Below, piece by piece: positions 43,577-52,451 of a stretch of DNA of 64,000 nt. Within the stretch, counting starts at the first letter, position 1; each line of letters starts with the position of its first letter. Below the pieces are notes generated by a model, which did no database searches, was not told the origin of the DNA, and worked only from the letters and a program-made list of their open reading frames with translations. Made by a program: the position numbers and the translations under genes. Source of the stretch: an uncultured Paracoccaceae bacterium (GTDB taxonomy: Bacteria; Pseudomonadota; Alphaproteobacteria; Rhodobacterales; Rhodobacteraceae); contig CANLNM010000011.1 in the NCBI GenBank assembly GCA_947492475.1, forward strand, positions 1 to 64,000, written 5' to 3'.

Positions 43577-45124
43577 TTACAAATAAAAGCCAAAACGCGA
43601 CGCCAATCGCGCGATCACCACATCCAGCGGCATATAATACACATGGAATGCATAAAGCCCGCCCGGAATGGTCAGGAAAATCACAATCACCACAAAGCTG
43701 CGCATCGCAAACCGACGGCGTTTTTCACGACGGGTGCGCATATAAGGAATGGTCGCCAGTGGGGTGATCCCCATACCCCGGACCAAATCCGCCGGACGTT
43801 TGATTGCGCTGGACAGGAATTCCAGCGCCACAATCAGCCCCATCCCGGCAAACGCCCCGCCCAGAACACCGCCCGCGGCCACAAGTTTGCGGTTGGGTTT
43901 ATAAGGATCCGACGGAATGGCCGGTTGTTCGATCACGGTCACACGCTGACCTTGGGACAGGGTTTCAATCCGTTCCCCGGTTGACGCGCGCGCCAGCCGA
44001 TCAACAGCCGTGTTATACTGGGCCTGAATATTGTCGTAATCCCGGTTCAACGCCTCCAGCGCGATGGCATTGGCCGGGGTGGCTGCAATGGATGTTTCGA
44101 TCTCGACCAATTGGGCTTCGTAGCGGGTCTTTTCTTCGGCCAGCTGTTCCAGTCGGGTTTCGATTTCTGACACTTGCAGACCAAACATAATCTGCGCCGG
44201 GTCTTGGGGGGCTTCGACTTCGGTTTCGGTTGCAGGGGTCGTATCTAGGCTCTGTTCCAGCTGAAGAACCCGATTACGCAACGCCAGAACCCTTGGGTTT
44301 GTGTCTGAATAGACCGCTTCTAGGTCGGTCAGCTGCACACGCATTTCAGCCAGACGACGCTCTTCGGGGCTCATTTGGGTGGGGGTCGGCGCGGTCGTGC
44401 GTCCGGTTGCGTCAAACACCTGGATCAACCGTTCACGCTGTTCAATCTGGCCAGACACTTCGCGGTCGATCTGGGCAATCCGATCCTGCACATTCAATTG
44501 CAAGGTACGCAGGTAATTCAGCCCCTCAGGCAGGGCGGCGGCATTTTCGTTTTTAAAGCTCAGAATGCGCGCGCTTTGTTGGGACAATTCGTCGCCCAGA
44601 CGGGTCACTTCTTGGCGGAAAAACCGTTCGGTCTGACCGGCGCGGGTGGACCGATATTGTGCGTCTTCTTCTTGCAAGAAGGTCAGATATTCATCCAGAA
44701 CCGCCGCCGTGATCCCGGCGCGCGGACTGTCAAAGGACAGGGTCATCAGCGTCGCCTGATCCCGCCCGGTAGAACTGCGCACGGATGTGGCACTGCGCAT
44801 GGCCTCTACGATTTCATCCGGGTTCATGCGGCCCTGATCGGCAAAGGGGCGCAGCCGGTTGGCCACATCCAACAGGTTGTCACGGGTCAGCAGGCGGGTT
44901 TCAAAGATCTGCAATTGTTCGCGCGCGGCCACATCCACGGTCGATTCCGCCAGATCGCCGGGGATCTGCGCGCTTTCGACCAGCAGGCGAGCCTGAGATT
45001 GATACACCGGGGGCAGGCTGAACGCAGCAAAGACCCCAATCGCGGACAAGGACAGAAACACCAGCAGAAACAGCGGCAGACGACGCCAGAACAGCGCGAG
45101 GTAAAACCGGATTTCTGTCATCAT
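43577..45124 (-). CDS. GumC/Wzz-like chain-length determinant (system B)
   Basis: A 515-residue inner-membrane protein with an N-terminal helix (LPLFLLVFLSLSAIGVFAAF), a Wzz block (LPPVYQSQARLLVES), a long periplasmic coiled coil rich in Gln/Glu/Arg (about 170-400) and a second helix (KLVAAGGVLGGAFAGMGLIV). It lacks a kinase domain; the kinase is encoded next. The start forms an ATGA overlap with the ATPase gene and has GGAG upstream. It is equivalent to the chain-length proteins of exosortase/EPS loci. Confidence 0.88.
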   Translation of the reverse strand: MMTEIRFYLALFWRRLPLFLLVFLSLSAIGVFAAFSLPPVYQSQARLLVESAQIPGDLAESTVDVAAREQLQIFETRLLTRDNLLDVANRLRPFADQGRMNPDEIVEAMRSATSVRSSTGRDQATLMTLSFDSPRAGITAAVLDEYLTFLQEEDAQYRSTRAGQTERFFRQEVTRLGDELSQQSARILSFKNENAAALPEGLNYLRTLQLNVQDRIAQIDREVSGQIEQRERLIQVFDATGRTTAPTPTQMSPEERRLAEMRVQLTDLEAVYSDTNPRVLALRNRVLQLEQSLDTTPATETEVEAPQDPAQIMFGLQVSEIETRLEQLAEEKTRYEAQLVEIETSIAATPANAIALEALNRDYDNIQAQYNTAVDRLARASTGERIETLSQGQRVTVIEQPAIPSDPYKPNRKLVAAGGVLGGAFAGMGLIVALEFLSSAIKRPADLVRGMGITPLATIPYMRTRREKRRRFAMRSFVVIVIFLTIPGGLYAFHVYYMPLDVVIARLASRFGFYL

Positions 45125-45969
45125 GGCCGCGTCTCCTGATCTGTACTGCGCAGAAAGACATCCGATTCCATCACGCTCTGGACATCCTCGGCGGTGGCGC
45201 TGGTCTGATCCTGCCCCCAAGCATAAAGCAAAGCCAAATCACAAAGTTGATTGAGAATACGGGGAATGCCGCCCGCATGTTCGTGGATCATGGCAATGGC
45301 ACTGGCGGCGATTTCCGTACCGGTGCCGCCCACATTGGTCAGCCGGTGATGGATGTAATCGCTGGTTTCATCTGCCGTCAGCGCCTGTAGATGGATGGCC
45401 GCGGTAATCCGCTGGGCCAGTTGGCGCATATTGGGATGGCGCACCGTGTCGCGCAATTCGGGCTGGCCCACCAACAGCAATTGCAGCAATTCATCTTTGC
45501 CGGAATTGATATTGGTCAGCATCCGCACCTCTTCGAGCCCCTCTTGGGACAGGTTCTGGGCTTCGTCGACGATCAGCAGCACCCGCCGCCCGGCCGCATA
45601 TTCGGCCAGCATAAAATCCTGAAAGGCGTGAAACACAGTCACGTAATCCGCATGAGGTTCCAGCGGCAGATCAAACGCCCTGAGCACCCAGCGCAGCAGA
45701 TCATGCCGCCCGCCCTGCGCATTGGAAATCAAACCCACCGTGACCCCGTCATCCATCTGACGCAACAGGGTCTGAACCAGCGTGGTTTTGCCCGCACCAA
45801 TTTCCCCCGTCAGCAATGTGACCGGGGATCGCGTGAACAATCCGTATTGCATCACATCAAATGCTTTGCGGTGCTGAGACGACCAAAACAACAAATCCGG
45901 GTCGGGCAATAGAGTAAAGGGTCTCTCGGAAAATCCGAAATGTTCCAGATAAAGTCGCTCTGACGCCAT
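45121..45969 (-). CDS. ExeA-like secretion ATPase of exosortase EPS locus
   Basis: A 282-residue AAA ATPase. LEHFGFSERPFTLLPDPDLLF is the typical N-terminus of the ExeA/GspA-like putative secretion ATPases that accompany PEP-CTERM/exosortase EPS operons. Walker A is GEIGAGKTT (55-63), and Walker B is LLIVDEAQNL near 131-140. It is first in the minus-strand operon ATPase-Wzz-kinase and is divergent from the TPR lipoprotein. Its exact role in export is unknown. Confidence 0.87.
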   Translation of the reverse strand: MASERLYLEHFGFSERPFTLLPDPDLLFWSSQHRKAFDVMQYGLFTRSPVTLLTGEIGAGKTTLVQTLLRQMDDGVTVGLISNAQGGRHDLLRWVLRAFDLPLEPHADYVTVFHAFQDFMLAEYAAGRRVLLIVDEAQNLSQEGLEEVRMLTNINSGKDELLQLLLVGQPELRDTVRHPNMRQLAQRITAAIHLQALTADETSDYIHHRLTNVGGTGTEIAASAIAMIHEHAGGIPRILNQLCDLALLYAWGQDQTSATAEDVQSVMESDVFLRSTDQETRP

Positions 45970-46062
45970 TTATAACCCCAATAAATATATAGACGGCCCA
46001 AAAGAACCGGCCTCGCATTCCTTACAGAAACCTGCCAAGCCCTGCAAAGATGAAAACCAACT

Positions 46063-46090
46063 TTGTTAAATTGTAATTTGCCATTATACG
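46063..46090 (+). promoter_or_regulatory. candidate promoter for the TPR lipoprotein gene
   Basis: TTGTTA (46063-46068) and TATACG (46085-46090), spacing 16, lie in an AT-rich gap between the divergent ATPase and TPR genes. The match is moderate and was made by eye. Confidence 0.3.
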
Positions 46091-46175
46091 ACAGGACCTA
46101 GCAAACCCGCGTATTTATGAGCCATCTTCTTTGGTCTCACCGTCCTTTTTCGCTTCTTATCTCTTGGAGATTTCT

Positions 46176-48617
46176 TTGACCCGCATTTTTCTTGTCCTGA
46201 CACTGGCCCTTGGATTGGCTGCATGTAAATCCGCCGAGGAACGCGCCGCAGAACATTTCGAAACGGCGCAAGAATTATTGGCCCAAGGGGATGAATCCCG
46301 CGCTTTGGTGGAATTGCGTAACGCGTTGCTGCGTGACCCGACATTGCGGGATGCGCGGCTGATGTTTGCCGAAATTCTGATGGAACAGGGCCGCACACGG
46401 GATGCGTTTGGGCAATATGTTCAGATCATCGAATCCATCCCACAAGACCTAGAGGCAAACCGCGCTCTGGCGACGCTCGCCTTTGAAAGTGGTGCATGGG
46501 AAGAAGCCGCCAAATATGCCGGGACGATCACATCGATTGATGATCAGGATGTGCCGGCCTTGGCGATTCTCGCGGCGCTGGATTATCGCAAAGCGGTTCT
46601 GGACAATGATCTGGCCCGTCAGGCCGATGCCACACGTCGCGCCACGGCCCTGATCGCACAGGACCCGACATTGCTGTCTGTGCACCGGATTTTGATCACC
46701 AGTGCCCTGCGGGACAACCGCCCGAATGACAGTCTGGATCAGGCCGAGCTGGGGCTGGAACATCACCCTCAGGACCGCGATCTGAATCTGGCCAAGCTGC
46801 AATCGCTGAACCTGCTGGGCATGGGCCCTGAGGTCGAAACCCAGCTGCTGCATATGACCACCCTGTTTCCCGAAGATCAGGACGTACAGCGGATGTTGAT
46901 GGATTTTTACGTGCGGGCCGGACGTATTGACGACGCTTTGTCATGGCTTCGCGGCCGCATTGATCCCGACAGTGACATTGCCGATAACCGGCTGATCTAT
47001 CTGCGCATTCTGGGCGAGGCCAAATCCAGTCAGGTGATGCTGGCGGAACTGACCGACATGCTGAACCAAACGCCGTTGCCCACAGACATAGAAGCGAACC
47101 TGCTGGATTTTATTATGATCAAAACCGGGGCCAGTTTTGCCCATGGGGATCAGGACGCCGCCATGGCTGAACTAGAGCAATCCATCGATGGGATGGAACC
47201 GTCCGAAGATGTAAACCAAATCCGGGTGCAACTGGCCCGGATGCGCGACGCTGTGGGCAATAATGTCGGCGCACGCGCGTTGATCGAACAGGTACTGGAC
47301 CATGATGCGGGGCAGGTCGAGGCGTTGAAGATGCGGTCGCTCTGGCTGATCAGCGACGACAAAACCGCCGAAGCGATCCGCAACCTGCGCGAAGCTTTGG
47401 CCAATTCACCCAATGATTCAGAAACCGTATCGTTGCTGGCTTCGGCCTATCGCCGCGAGGGACGGATTGAATTGATGGCGGAAATGCTGTCGCGCGCGGT
47501 AGAAATGTCCAATCGCGGCCCCAATGAAACCCTGCGCTATACCGCCTATCTGAATGAACAACAGGAATATGTGTCGTCCGAATCGCTGTTGCTGGATTCC
47601 CTGCGTCAGAACCCCAGCAATCTGCAATTGCTGGTGGCCCTGACCCGTGTGCACCTAGCAATGGAAGACATCGGTCGTGTCCAGCAGGATATTGACGCCA
47701 TCCGTCAGGGCTTTCCGGGGGCCGAAGGCGAAGCGGTGGCCAATGAGCTACAGGCGCAACTGCTGTCACAGACCCAACAGACCGACGCGCTGAGTGCGTT
47801 CCTGCAATCCCTGGCTGGCCAATCCGAAGGCCAGTATAATGCAGAAATCGCCATTATCCGCGATCTGATCCGCAACGGCCAACTGCCTGATGCCACCGAT
47901 CGCGCCATGCAATTGGCCCAGACCTATCCCGATGAACCCGCAGTATTGTTGCTGCGGGCCCAGATCATCCGGGCCAATGGCGATCAGGAAACCGGCGTGG
48001 CCCAGATCCGTGATGTGACCGCCACCCATCCTGAATTCGAAGGCGGCTGGGGCGCGCTTTATGCGGCTTTGCGTCAGAACGACGATCTGCCCGGTGCCAC
48101 CGATGTCCTGACCCAAGCCCGCGCCGCATTGCCCGACAGCCGGGCTTTGGCGTTGATGCAGGCCGGGTTGCACGAAGAAACCGAAGACTTCGACGCCGCC
48201 ATTGCGCTTTATGAGATGCTCTATGAACGCAACGGGGATGATTTGCTGGTGACCAACAATCTGGCCAGCCTGCTGTCCACCAGCCGTAGTGATCCCGCCA
48301 GTCTGGACCGGGCCTGGCTGCTGGCACGCCGTCTGCGCGGCTCTCAGGTGCCTGCTTTGCTGGATACATTTGGCTGGATCGCCCTGCAGCGTGGCGAAGT
48401 CAACGACGCGCTTGAGGCGCTGGATATCGCGGCCGCGGCCCTGCCCGAAGAGCCCGTCGTCTGGTATCATCTGGGGCGGGCGCTGGCAGCAGATAGTCAG
48501 AAAACCGCCGCCGCACAGGCCTATGAAACGGCACAGAACCTGCTGGAACAGGGCGCGCGCGCCTATCCCGAACTGGGGCAGGAACTGGAACAGGCCGTCG
48601 CGGATCTGGCGCGCTAA
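46176..48617 (+). CDS. TPR-repeat lipoprotein of exosortase EPS system
   Basis: An 813-residue outer-membrane-directed lipoprotein. The signal TRIFLVLTLALGLAAC ends in a lipobox cysteine. The rest is almost wholly TPR-like helical repeats, such as EHFETAQELLAQGDESRALVE at the start, and TFGWIALQRGEVNDALEAL then YHLGRALAADSQKTAAAQAYE at the end. This is the layout of the PEP-CTERM-system TPR lipoproteins (PrsT-like). The start is TTG at 46176 with GGAG 6 bases upstream; an earlier start at 46131 would spoil the signal peptide. It probably scaffolds the export complex at the outer membrane. Confidence 0.85.
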   Translation: MTRIFLVLTLALGLAACKSAEERAAEHFETAQELLAQGDESRALVELRNALLRDPTLRDARLMFAEILMEQGRTRDAFGQYVQIIESIPQDLEANRALATLAFESGAWEEAAKYAGTITSIDDQDVPALAILAALDYRKAVLDNDLARQADATRRATALIAQDPTLLSVHRILITSALRDNRPNDSLDQAELGLEHHPQDRDLNLAKLQSLNLLGMGPEVETQLLHMTTLFPEDQDVQRMLMDFYVRAGRIDDALSWLRGRIDPDSDIADNRLIYLRILGEAKSSQVMLAELTDMLNQTPLPTDIEANLLDFIMIKTGASFAHGDQDAAMAELEQSIDGMEPSEDVNQIRVQLARMRDAVGNNVGARALIEQVLDHDAGQVEALKMRSLWLISDDKTAEAIRNLREALANSPNDSETVSLLASAYRREGRIELMAEMLSRAVEMSNRGPNETLRYTAYLNEQQEYVSSESLLLDSLRQNPSNLQLLVALTRVHLAMEDIGRVQQDIDAIRQGFPGAEGEAVANELQAQLLSQTQQTDALSAFLQSLAGQSEGQYNAEIAIIRDLIRNGQLPDATDRAMQLAQTYPDEPAVLLLRAQIIRANGDQETGVAQIRDVTATHPEFEGGWGALYAALRQNDDLPGATDVLTQARAALPDSRALALMQAGLHEETEDFDAAIALYEMLYERNGDDLLVTNNLASLLSTSRSDPASLDRAWLLARRLRGSQVPALLDTFGWIALQRGEVNDALEALDIAAAALPEEPVVWYHLGRALAADSQKTAAAQAYETAQNLLEQGARAYPELGQELEQAVADLAR

Positions 48618-48639
48618 TCGCCCCGGACTGGGCCAATCG

Positions 48640-48709
48640 GTGCGGCCTTTGGGCCGCACTTCGCCCATGTCAGAGCCGTTTTCAGGACTTGTCGGTGATT
48701 TCACCGACA
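48640..48709 (+). terminator. two hairpins between TPR gene and export gene
   Basis: GTGCGGCC (48640-48647) pairs with GGCCGCAC (48652-48659), and TGTCGGTG (48690-48697) pairs with CACCGACA (48702-48709). The second is followed by TTTA. They could end the TPR message or set differential expression of the downstream export genes. Confidence 0.5.
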
Positions 48710-48752
48710 TTTACGCGTATAAAGAACAAAACAATTCCAAATGGATTGAGGC

Positions 48753-49349
48753 ATGACCAGATTATTCACCACCTTCTTTGCGGGTCTTTTGATGCTGTTG
48801 CCAGTCGCAGCACTGGCCTATCAAATCCAACCCGGCGACCAATTGCAGATCGAAGTTGTCGAAGACAACGCTCTGAACCGGGTGTTGCTGGTGCTGCCTG
48901 ACGGGACCATCAATTTCCCCGGTGCCGGGTCCATCCGCGCCTCTGGCATGACCGCCGAAGGTCTGCGCGTGCGCATCACCGACCGGATTGCCGGTGATTT
49001 TGCATCCCGGCCCACCGTTTATGTCAGCGTCGCCCAATTGGCGCCGCCCCCCGCCCCGGTGGCCCCTGAACCTGACGAACCGCAACTGGTCTATATCATG
49101 GGCGAAGTCGAAGGCCCCGGTGCCATGCCCGTCGAAGAAGGCATCACACTGCTACAGGCCATCGCCCAAGCCGGGGGGTTCACCCGCTTTGCTGCCACCA
49201 AACGGGTCGAACTGCGCCGCGTGGACAGCGAAACAGAAACCGAACGGGTGTTCCTGTTTGACTACAAAAACCGCACGGGTATTTCCGGCGCGACCCGCCT
49301 GACGGCCGGGGACGTGATCGTGGTGCCTGAACGCCGCCTGTTTGAATAA
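48753..49349 (+). CDS. short Wza-like polysaccharide export protein (system B)
   Basis: A 198-residue periplasmic/outer-membrane protein with signal peptide (GLLMLLPVAALA), then YQIQPGDQLQIEVVED, the start of the Poly_export domain, and one SLBB-type repeat (VYIMGEVEGPGAMPVEEGITLLQAIAQAGG read as a block). There is no lipobox. It is the short form usual in exosortase-linked EPS operons, much shorter than the export protein at 29767. It is followed after 3 bases by the beta-barrel gene. Confidence 0.87.
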   Translation: MTRLFTTFFAGLLMLLPVAALAYQIQPGDQLQIEVVEDNALNRVLLVLPDGTINFPGAGSIRASGMTAEGLRVRITDRIAGDFASRPTVYVSVAQLAPPPAPVAPEPDEPQLVYIMGEVEGPGAMPVEEGITLLQAIAQAGGFTRFAATKRVELRRVDSETETERVFLFDYKNRTGISGATRLTAGDVIVVPERRLFE

Positions 49350-49352
49350 GCC

Positions 49353-50729
49353 ATGCAATATCTGAAAAATACCGTCGCCCCCCGTCGTCAGATGGGGCGC
49401 GTTCTGGCTGTGACGGGCTGTGCAATAATCGGGGCTGGCGGGGCCTATCCCATTCTGGCCCAAGACGCCCAAGGCCCGCATTCCACCTTTACCTATGGTT
49501 TGGTGTTTGACGCCGACAGCAACCCATCGCTGGACACATCTGATGCCAGCGGTGCCAGCCAGTTTCTGGGGCAGCTGGGCTATCAATATGACCAGAACCT
49601 GCGCAACACGCAGATGTCGCTGGGCGCGGATACCCGGTTTACCACGCAGGATGGCGCGCTGGCGCTGGATGATCCCCGCCTGACGCTGGGCTTTGATACC
49701 CGCGCATCACGGCATGCCATTGGGCTGGATCTGAATTACCAGCGCTTTGATGTCTCGGACCTGACGCTGGCGCTGGATTCCACCGGCACGCCTGTGTTTT
49801 CCCAAACCGACGGCACCCGCGCAGTGACCAATCTGGGGCTCGACTTTGAGGGCGGGATTGATATGCCGCTGCGCTATCAGATTGCCTATGACGCCAAGGA
49901 TATCCACCATTCCACCGGCGCATCATTGCTAAATGATGACAGTCTGGAACAGGATTGGAACCTGTCGATCAGCGCAGATTTGACCCCGGCCATCACCACG
50001 CGGTTGGTTCTGGAATACATTGACTACAATGTGGATGACAGCGACGACACCCAGCGGATCACACAGGCCGCCCGGCTGAGCACGGATTTTCAGCTGGATC
50101 AGGTCACCCGTCTGAACCTGTCTTTTGGCCAACGATCAGTAGAGACGCAAACCACCAGCGACACCACGCAACAAGATGGGTCGACATGGTCCATCGCCGC
50201 CTTCCGTGAGGATCGGCGCGGCGAATATGGCATTGCCCTGGATCAAACCGTCAAGGCAGGGGGCACCCGCCAGACCCTGACCCTGTCCCGGGATGCGGAT
50301 TGGTCACTGGGCACAATCGAATCCAGCCTCGGCTATGTCTGGCGCGAAGATGACGCCACATCCTGGATTGGCACGCTGGATTTGCGGATCGACCGCCCGG
50401 ATGGTGCCGTGACGCTGGGCCTGTCACGTCAGGCCAATGTGGCCAATGACGGCGATGTGACGGAACGCAGCCAGTTGCGCGGGCAGATGATCCAGCAGCT
50501 CAATGCGCAATCCCAGCTGAACTTTGGCCTGAGCGCCAGCCATGACGCGTTTGAAATCGACGACCAGTTTAGTGCCCAGGCCAGCGCCACATATCAGCGC
50601 CAGCTGAACGATGATGCCACGCTATCGGTCGCGCTGGAACGTCGGTTTTCGCGCAATACGGCAGATGAAACCGCCCATTCCAACGGGATCACCATTTCCT
50701 TCCAGCGGTCCCTGGATCGGTTACATTAG
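49353..50729 (+). CDS. outer-membrane beta-barrel protein of exosortase EPS locus
   Basis: A 458-residue protein with an N-terminal export signal (near 15-36, cleavage about ILAQ/DA) and a mature part made of alternating amphipathic strands (TFTYGLVFDADSN, AIGLDLNYQRFDV, LNFGLSASHDAF, LSVALERRF) ending in GITISFQRSLDRLH, as expected for a beta barrel. Its position directly after the short export protein matches the outer-membrane proteins associated with PEP-CTERM/EPS systems. It may act as the outer-membrane exit pore. Confidence 0.78.
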   Translation: MQYLKNTVAPRRQMGRVLAVTGCAIIGAGGAYPILAQDAQGPHSTFTYGLVFDADSNPSLDTSDASGASQFLGQLGYQYDQNLRNTQMSLGADTRFTTQDGALALDDPRLTLGFDTRASRHAIGLDLNYQRFDVSDLTLALDSTGTPVFSQTDGTRAVTNLGLDFEGGIDMPLRYQIAYDAKDIHHSTGASLLNDDSLEQDWNLSISADLTPAITTRLVLEYIDYNVDDSDDTQRITQAARLSTDFQLDQVTRLNLSFGQRSVETQTTSDTTQQDGSTWSIAAFREDRRGEYGIALDQTVKAGGTRQTLTLSRDADWSLGTIESSLGYVWREDDATSWIGTLDLRIDRPDGAVTLGLSRQANVANDGDVTERSQLRGQMIQQLNAQSQLNFGLSASHDAFEIDDQFSAQASATYQRQLNDDATLSVALERRFSRNTADETAHSNGITISFQRSLDRLH

Positions 50730-50747
50730 GCCTGAAACCAACCGATC

Positions 50748-50798
50748 GCCCCCACAAGAGGGGGCTGTCATTTGCGTGTTGCCCCCTTATCTAAGGGG
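50748..50798 (+). terminator. paired hairpins after the beta-barrel gene
   Basis: GCCCCC (50748-50753) pairs with GGGGGC (50760-50765), then CCCCTT (50783-50788) pairs with AAGGGG (50793-50798). They lie in the 98-base gap before the rhomboid gene. The lack of a T-run makes termination uncertain. Confidence 0.45.
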
Positions 50799-50827
50799 CA
50801 GGACATATATGAAACAAGGCAGGCAAC

Positions 50828-51502
50828 ATGGCCCAACCGGGCGCAGGGTCAGTTCATAATCCCACTCAAAACACCATAGGGCATGCCCTGTTGATTGGTC
50901 TTTTGTGTCTTTATGCTTTGCCGGAAATCCTGTTGTTTTTATTGGGTCTTTTGGGGGGCGATTTGCCGTTTTTGCGCGGCAAGATGTATCAAAACTTTGC
51001 GTTTTGGGCCGGGCTTTTGGGGGATTGGCGGCCCAATTATCCCGGTCAGACCATTGCGATGTTTTTCACCTATGGATTTGTGCATACCGGAATGCTGCAT
51101 CTGGGCATGAACGCGCTCACGCTTTGGGGGCTTGGACGCACCCTGCTCGAAGATGTCAGCCCACGTCGGTTTATTGCCATCTATTGCGCCGGGGTTCTGG
51201 GCGGGGCGGTGGGCCATGCGGTTTTGACCACACGCCCGTTTCCAATGGTGGGCGCGTCAGGGGCATTGTTTGCCTTGGCCGGGGCCGTGATCTGGCTGCG
51301 CACAACAGAGCGGGACGCCTCAGAACCGGACCCGACCTGGCGCGATTATATACGGGATTTAATTTGGCCTTTAACGGCGCTGACCTTCATCAATGTGGTG
51401 ATGTATTATGCCTTGGATGGCGGCCTCGCCTGGGAGGCGCATCTGGGTGGTTTTGTTGCCGGAATGGCGACAATGGCCGCTTTGCCCCGGCAAAATTCCT
51501 AG
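50828..51502 (+). CDS. rhomboid-family intramembrane serine protease
   Basis: A 224-residue protein with about six membrane segments. The catalytic serine is in GASGALFALAGA and the histidine in AHLGGFVAGM, the rhomboid dyad. HTGMLHLGMNALTLWGLGRTLLE is the conserved H-x-x-x-N region of the second helix. Rhomboids cut membrane helices of other proteins. Here the gene lies between the exosortase-type export genes and the sorting substrate/exosortase pair, which suggests, but does not prove, a role in processing proteins of this system. It could equally be a housekeeping rhomboid. Confidence 0.88.
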   Translation: MAQPGAGSVHNPTQNTIGHALLIGLLCLYALPEILLFLLGLLGGDLPFLRGKMYQNFAFWAGLLGDWRPNYPGQTIAMFFTYGFVHTGMLHLGMNALTLWGLGRTLLEDVSPRRFIAIYCAGVLGGAVGHAVLTTRPFPMVGASGALFALAGAVIWLRTTERDASEPDPTWRDYIRDLIWPLTALTFINVVMYYALDGGLAWEAHLGGFVAGMATMAALPRQNS

Positions 51503-51763
51503 ATTCGTGCTTCGATTCGTAAAATTGGGGCACAGACATAAAAACACACGCAAGAGTTGCGTCTATTACATTAGCTCTCGCAGAAAGCGCCCAAATATCC
51601 TTAAAAACCTTCGTTTTTTTGGTTAACGGCCGACAATATCTTTGCCGTTTGATGAAAATTATATTAATGATGTTAAGGAATTTCCCGAAAGGTCACGCAT
51701 GCTTTGCTGTCGGCTTGAGGGTGAATAGGTCAGAAAGCTGGCCGCATGGGTTAGGAAATTGAA

Positions 51764-52318
51764 ATGAATTTTGCAAAAACCATTCTTGCAGCGACCGCAA
51801 TTTCCGCGGGCTCAGCTGCATCTGCACTTCCGGTGCAATTCGCAGGTAACGGCCACTGGTACGAAGTTGTCGAAACTCAAGAGACACATTTTGGCGCTTT
51901 CCTTGGTGCGATGTCGTTGGGTGGCTACTTGGTCACGATCACTGACGCCGCGGAACAAGCGTTCATCGAATCCACATTTGGCAACGCGGCCCGTTACTGG
52001 ACCGGCGGCAACGATATGGCTGTTGAAGGCGATTTTGAATGGATCGATGGTCCAGAAGCTGGCACCCCATTCACATATACCAACTGGCGCAACGGCGCTC
52101 CGCAGTCGAACTATGCGGGTCAGGACCACGTGTTCCTAGAAGACGGCACTGGCGAGTGGGTTGATGTGAACGGCAATAACGGCAACCACGTTTATGCCTA
52201 TCTGGTTGAATACACGAGCTATATTCCACCCGTACCCGTTCCTGCTGGCCTGCCACTGGCCGCTGGTGCGCTGGGTCTGTTGGCCTTTGCCAAGCGTCGG
52301 AAAAACAAAAAAGCTTAA
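51764..52318 (+). CDS. C-type-lectin-like protein with VPLPA-CTERM-type sorting signal
   Basis: A 184-residue secreted protein in three parts. Residues 1-22 are a signal peptide. Residues ~24-150 form a C-type-lectin-like domain: GHWYEVVE, GGYLVTITDAAEQAFI, YWTGGNDM, GDFEWIDG, TNWRNGAPQ, GQDHVFLE, GEWVDV and YLVEYT follow the usual order, without cysteines. The C-terminus is VPVPAGLPL (157-165), then a helix (AAGALGLLAFA) and a basic end (KRRKNKKA), the tripartite sorting signal read by XrtD exosortases. AGGA about 6 bases before the ATG is the ribosome site. The exosortase gene is next. It is probably cut and anchored at the cell surface, where it may bind the exopolysaccharide. Confidence 0.9.
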   Translation: MNFAKTILAATAISAGSAASALPVQFAGNGHWYEVVETQETHFGAFLGAMSLGGYLVTITDAAEQAFIESTFGNAARYWTGGNDMAVEGDFEWIDGPEAGTPFTYTNWRNGAPQSNYAGQDHVFLEDGTGEWVDVNGNNGNHVYAYLVEYTSYIPPVPVPAGLPLAAGALGLLAFAKRRKNKKA

Positions 52319-52340
52319 TTTCAGCTTTTTCGAGATTGGA

Positions 52341-52377
52341 TCCCTCATTGCCCGCCGGCAGTGGGGGATTTTCTTTT
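52341..52377 (+). terminator. rho-independent terminator after the sorting substrate
   Basis: A 12-bp stem (52341-52352 with 52357-52368, two G-T pairs) with a CGCC loop is followed by TTTTCTTTT. It ends the lectin-like gene message and so separates its expression from the exosortase gene. Confidence 0.85.
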
Positions 52378-52451
52378 GTCGACAGCACATTCATAAGCTA
52401 ATTTGAGTACAGGCCGGGATATCCCTGCGCCAATAGATTATTGGGCCCTTT

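Noticed and set aside
51652-51762. 36-codon open frame ending 1 base before the lectin-like gene, possible leader peptide
   Set aside because: No ribosome site and no regulatory hairpin pair; more likely untranslated leader.
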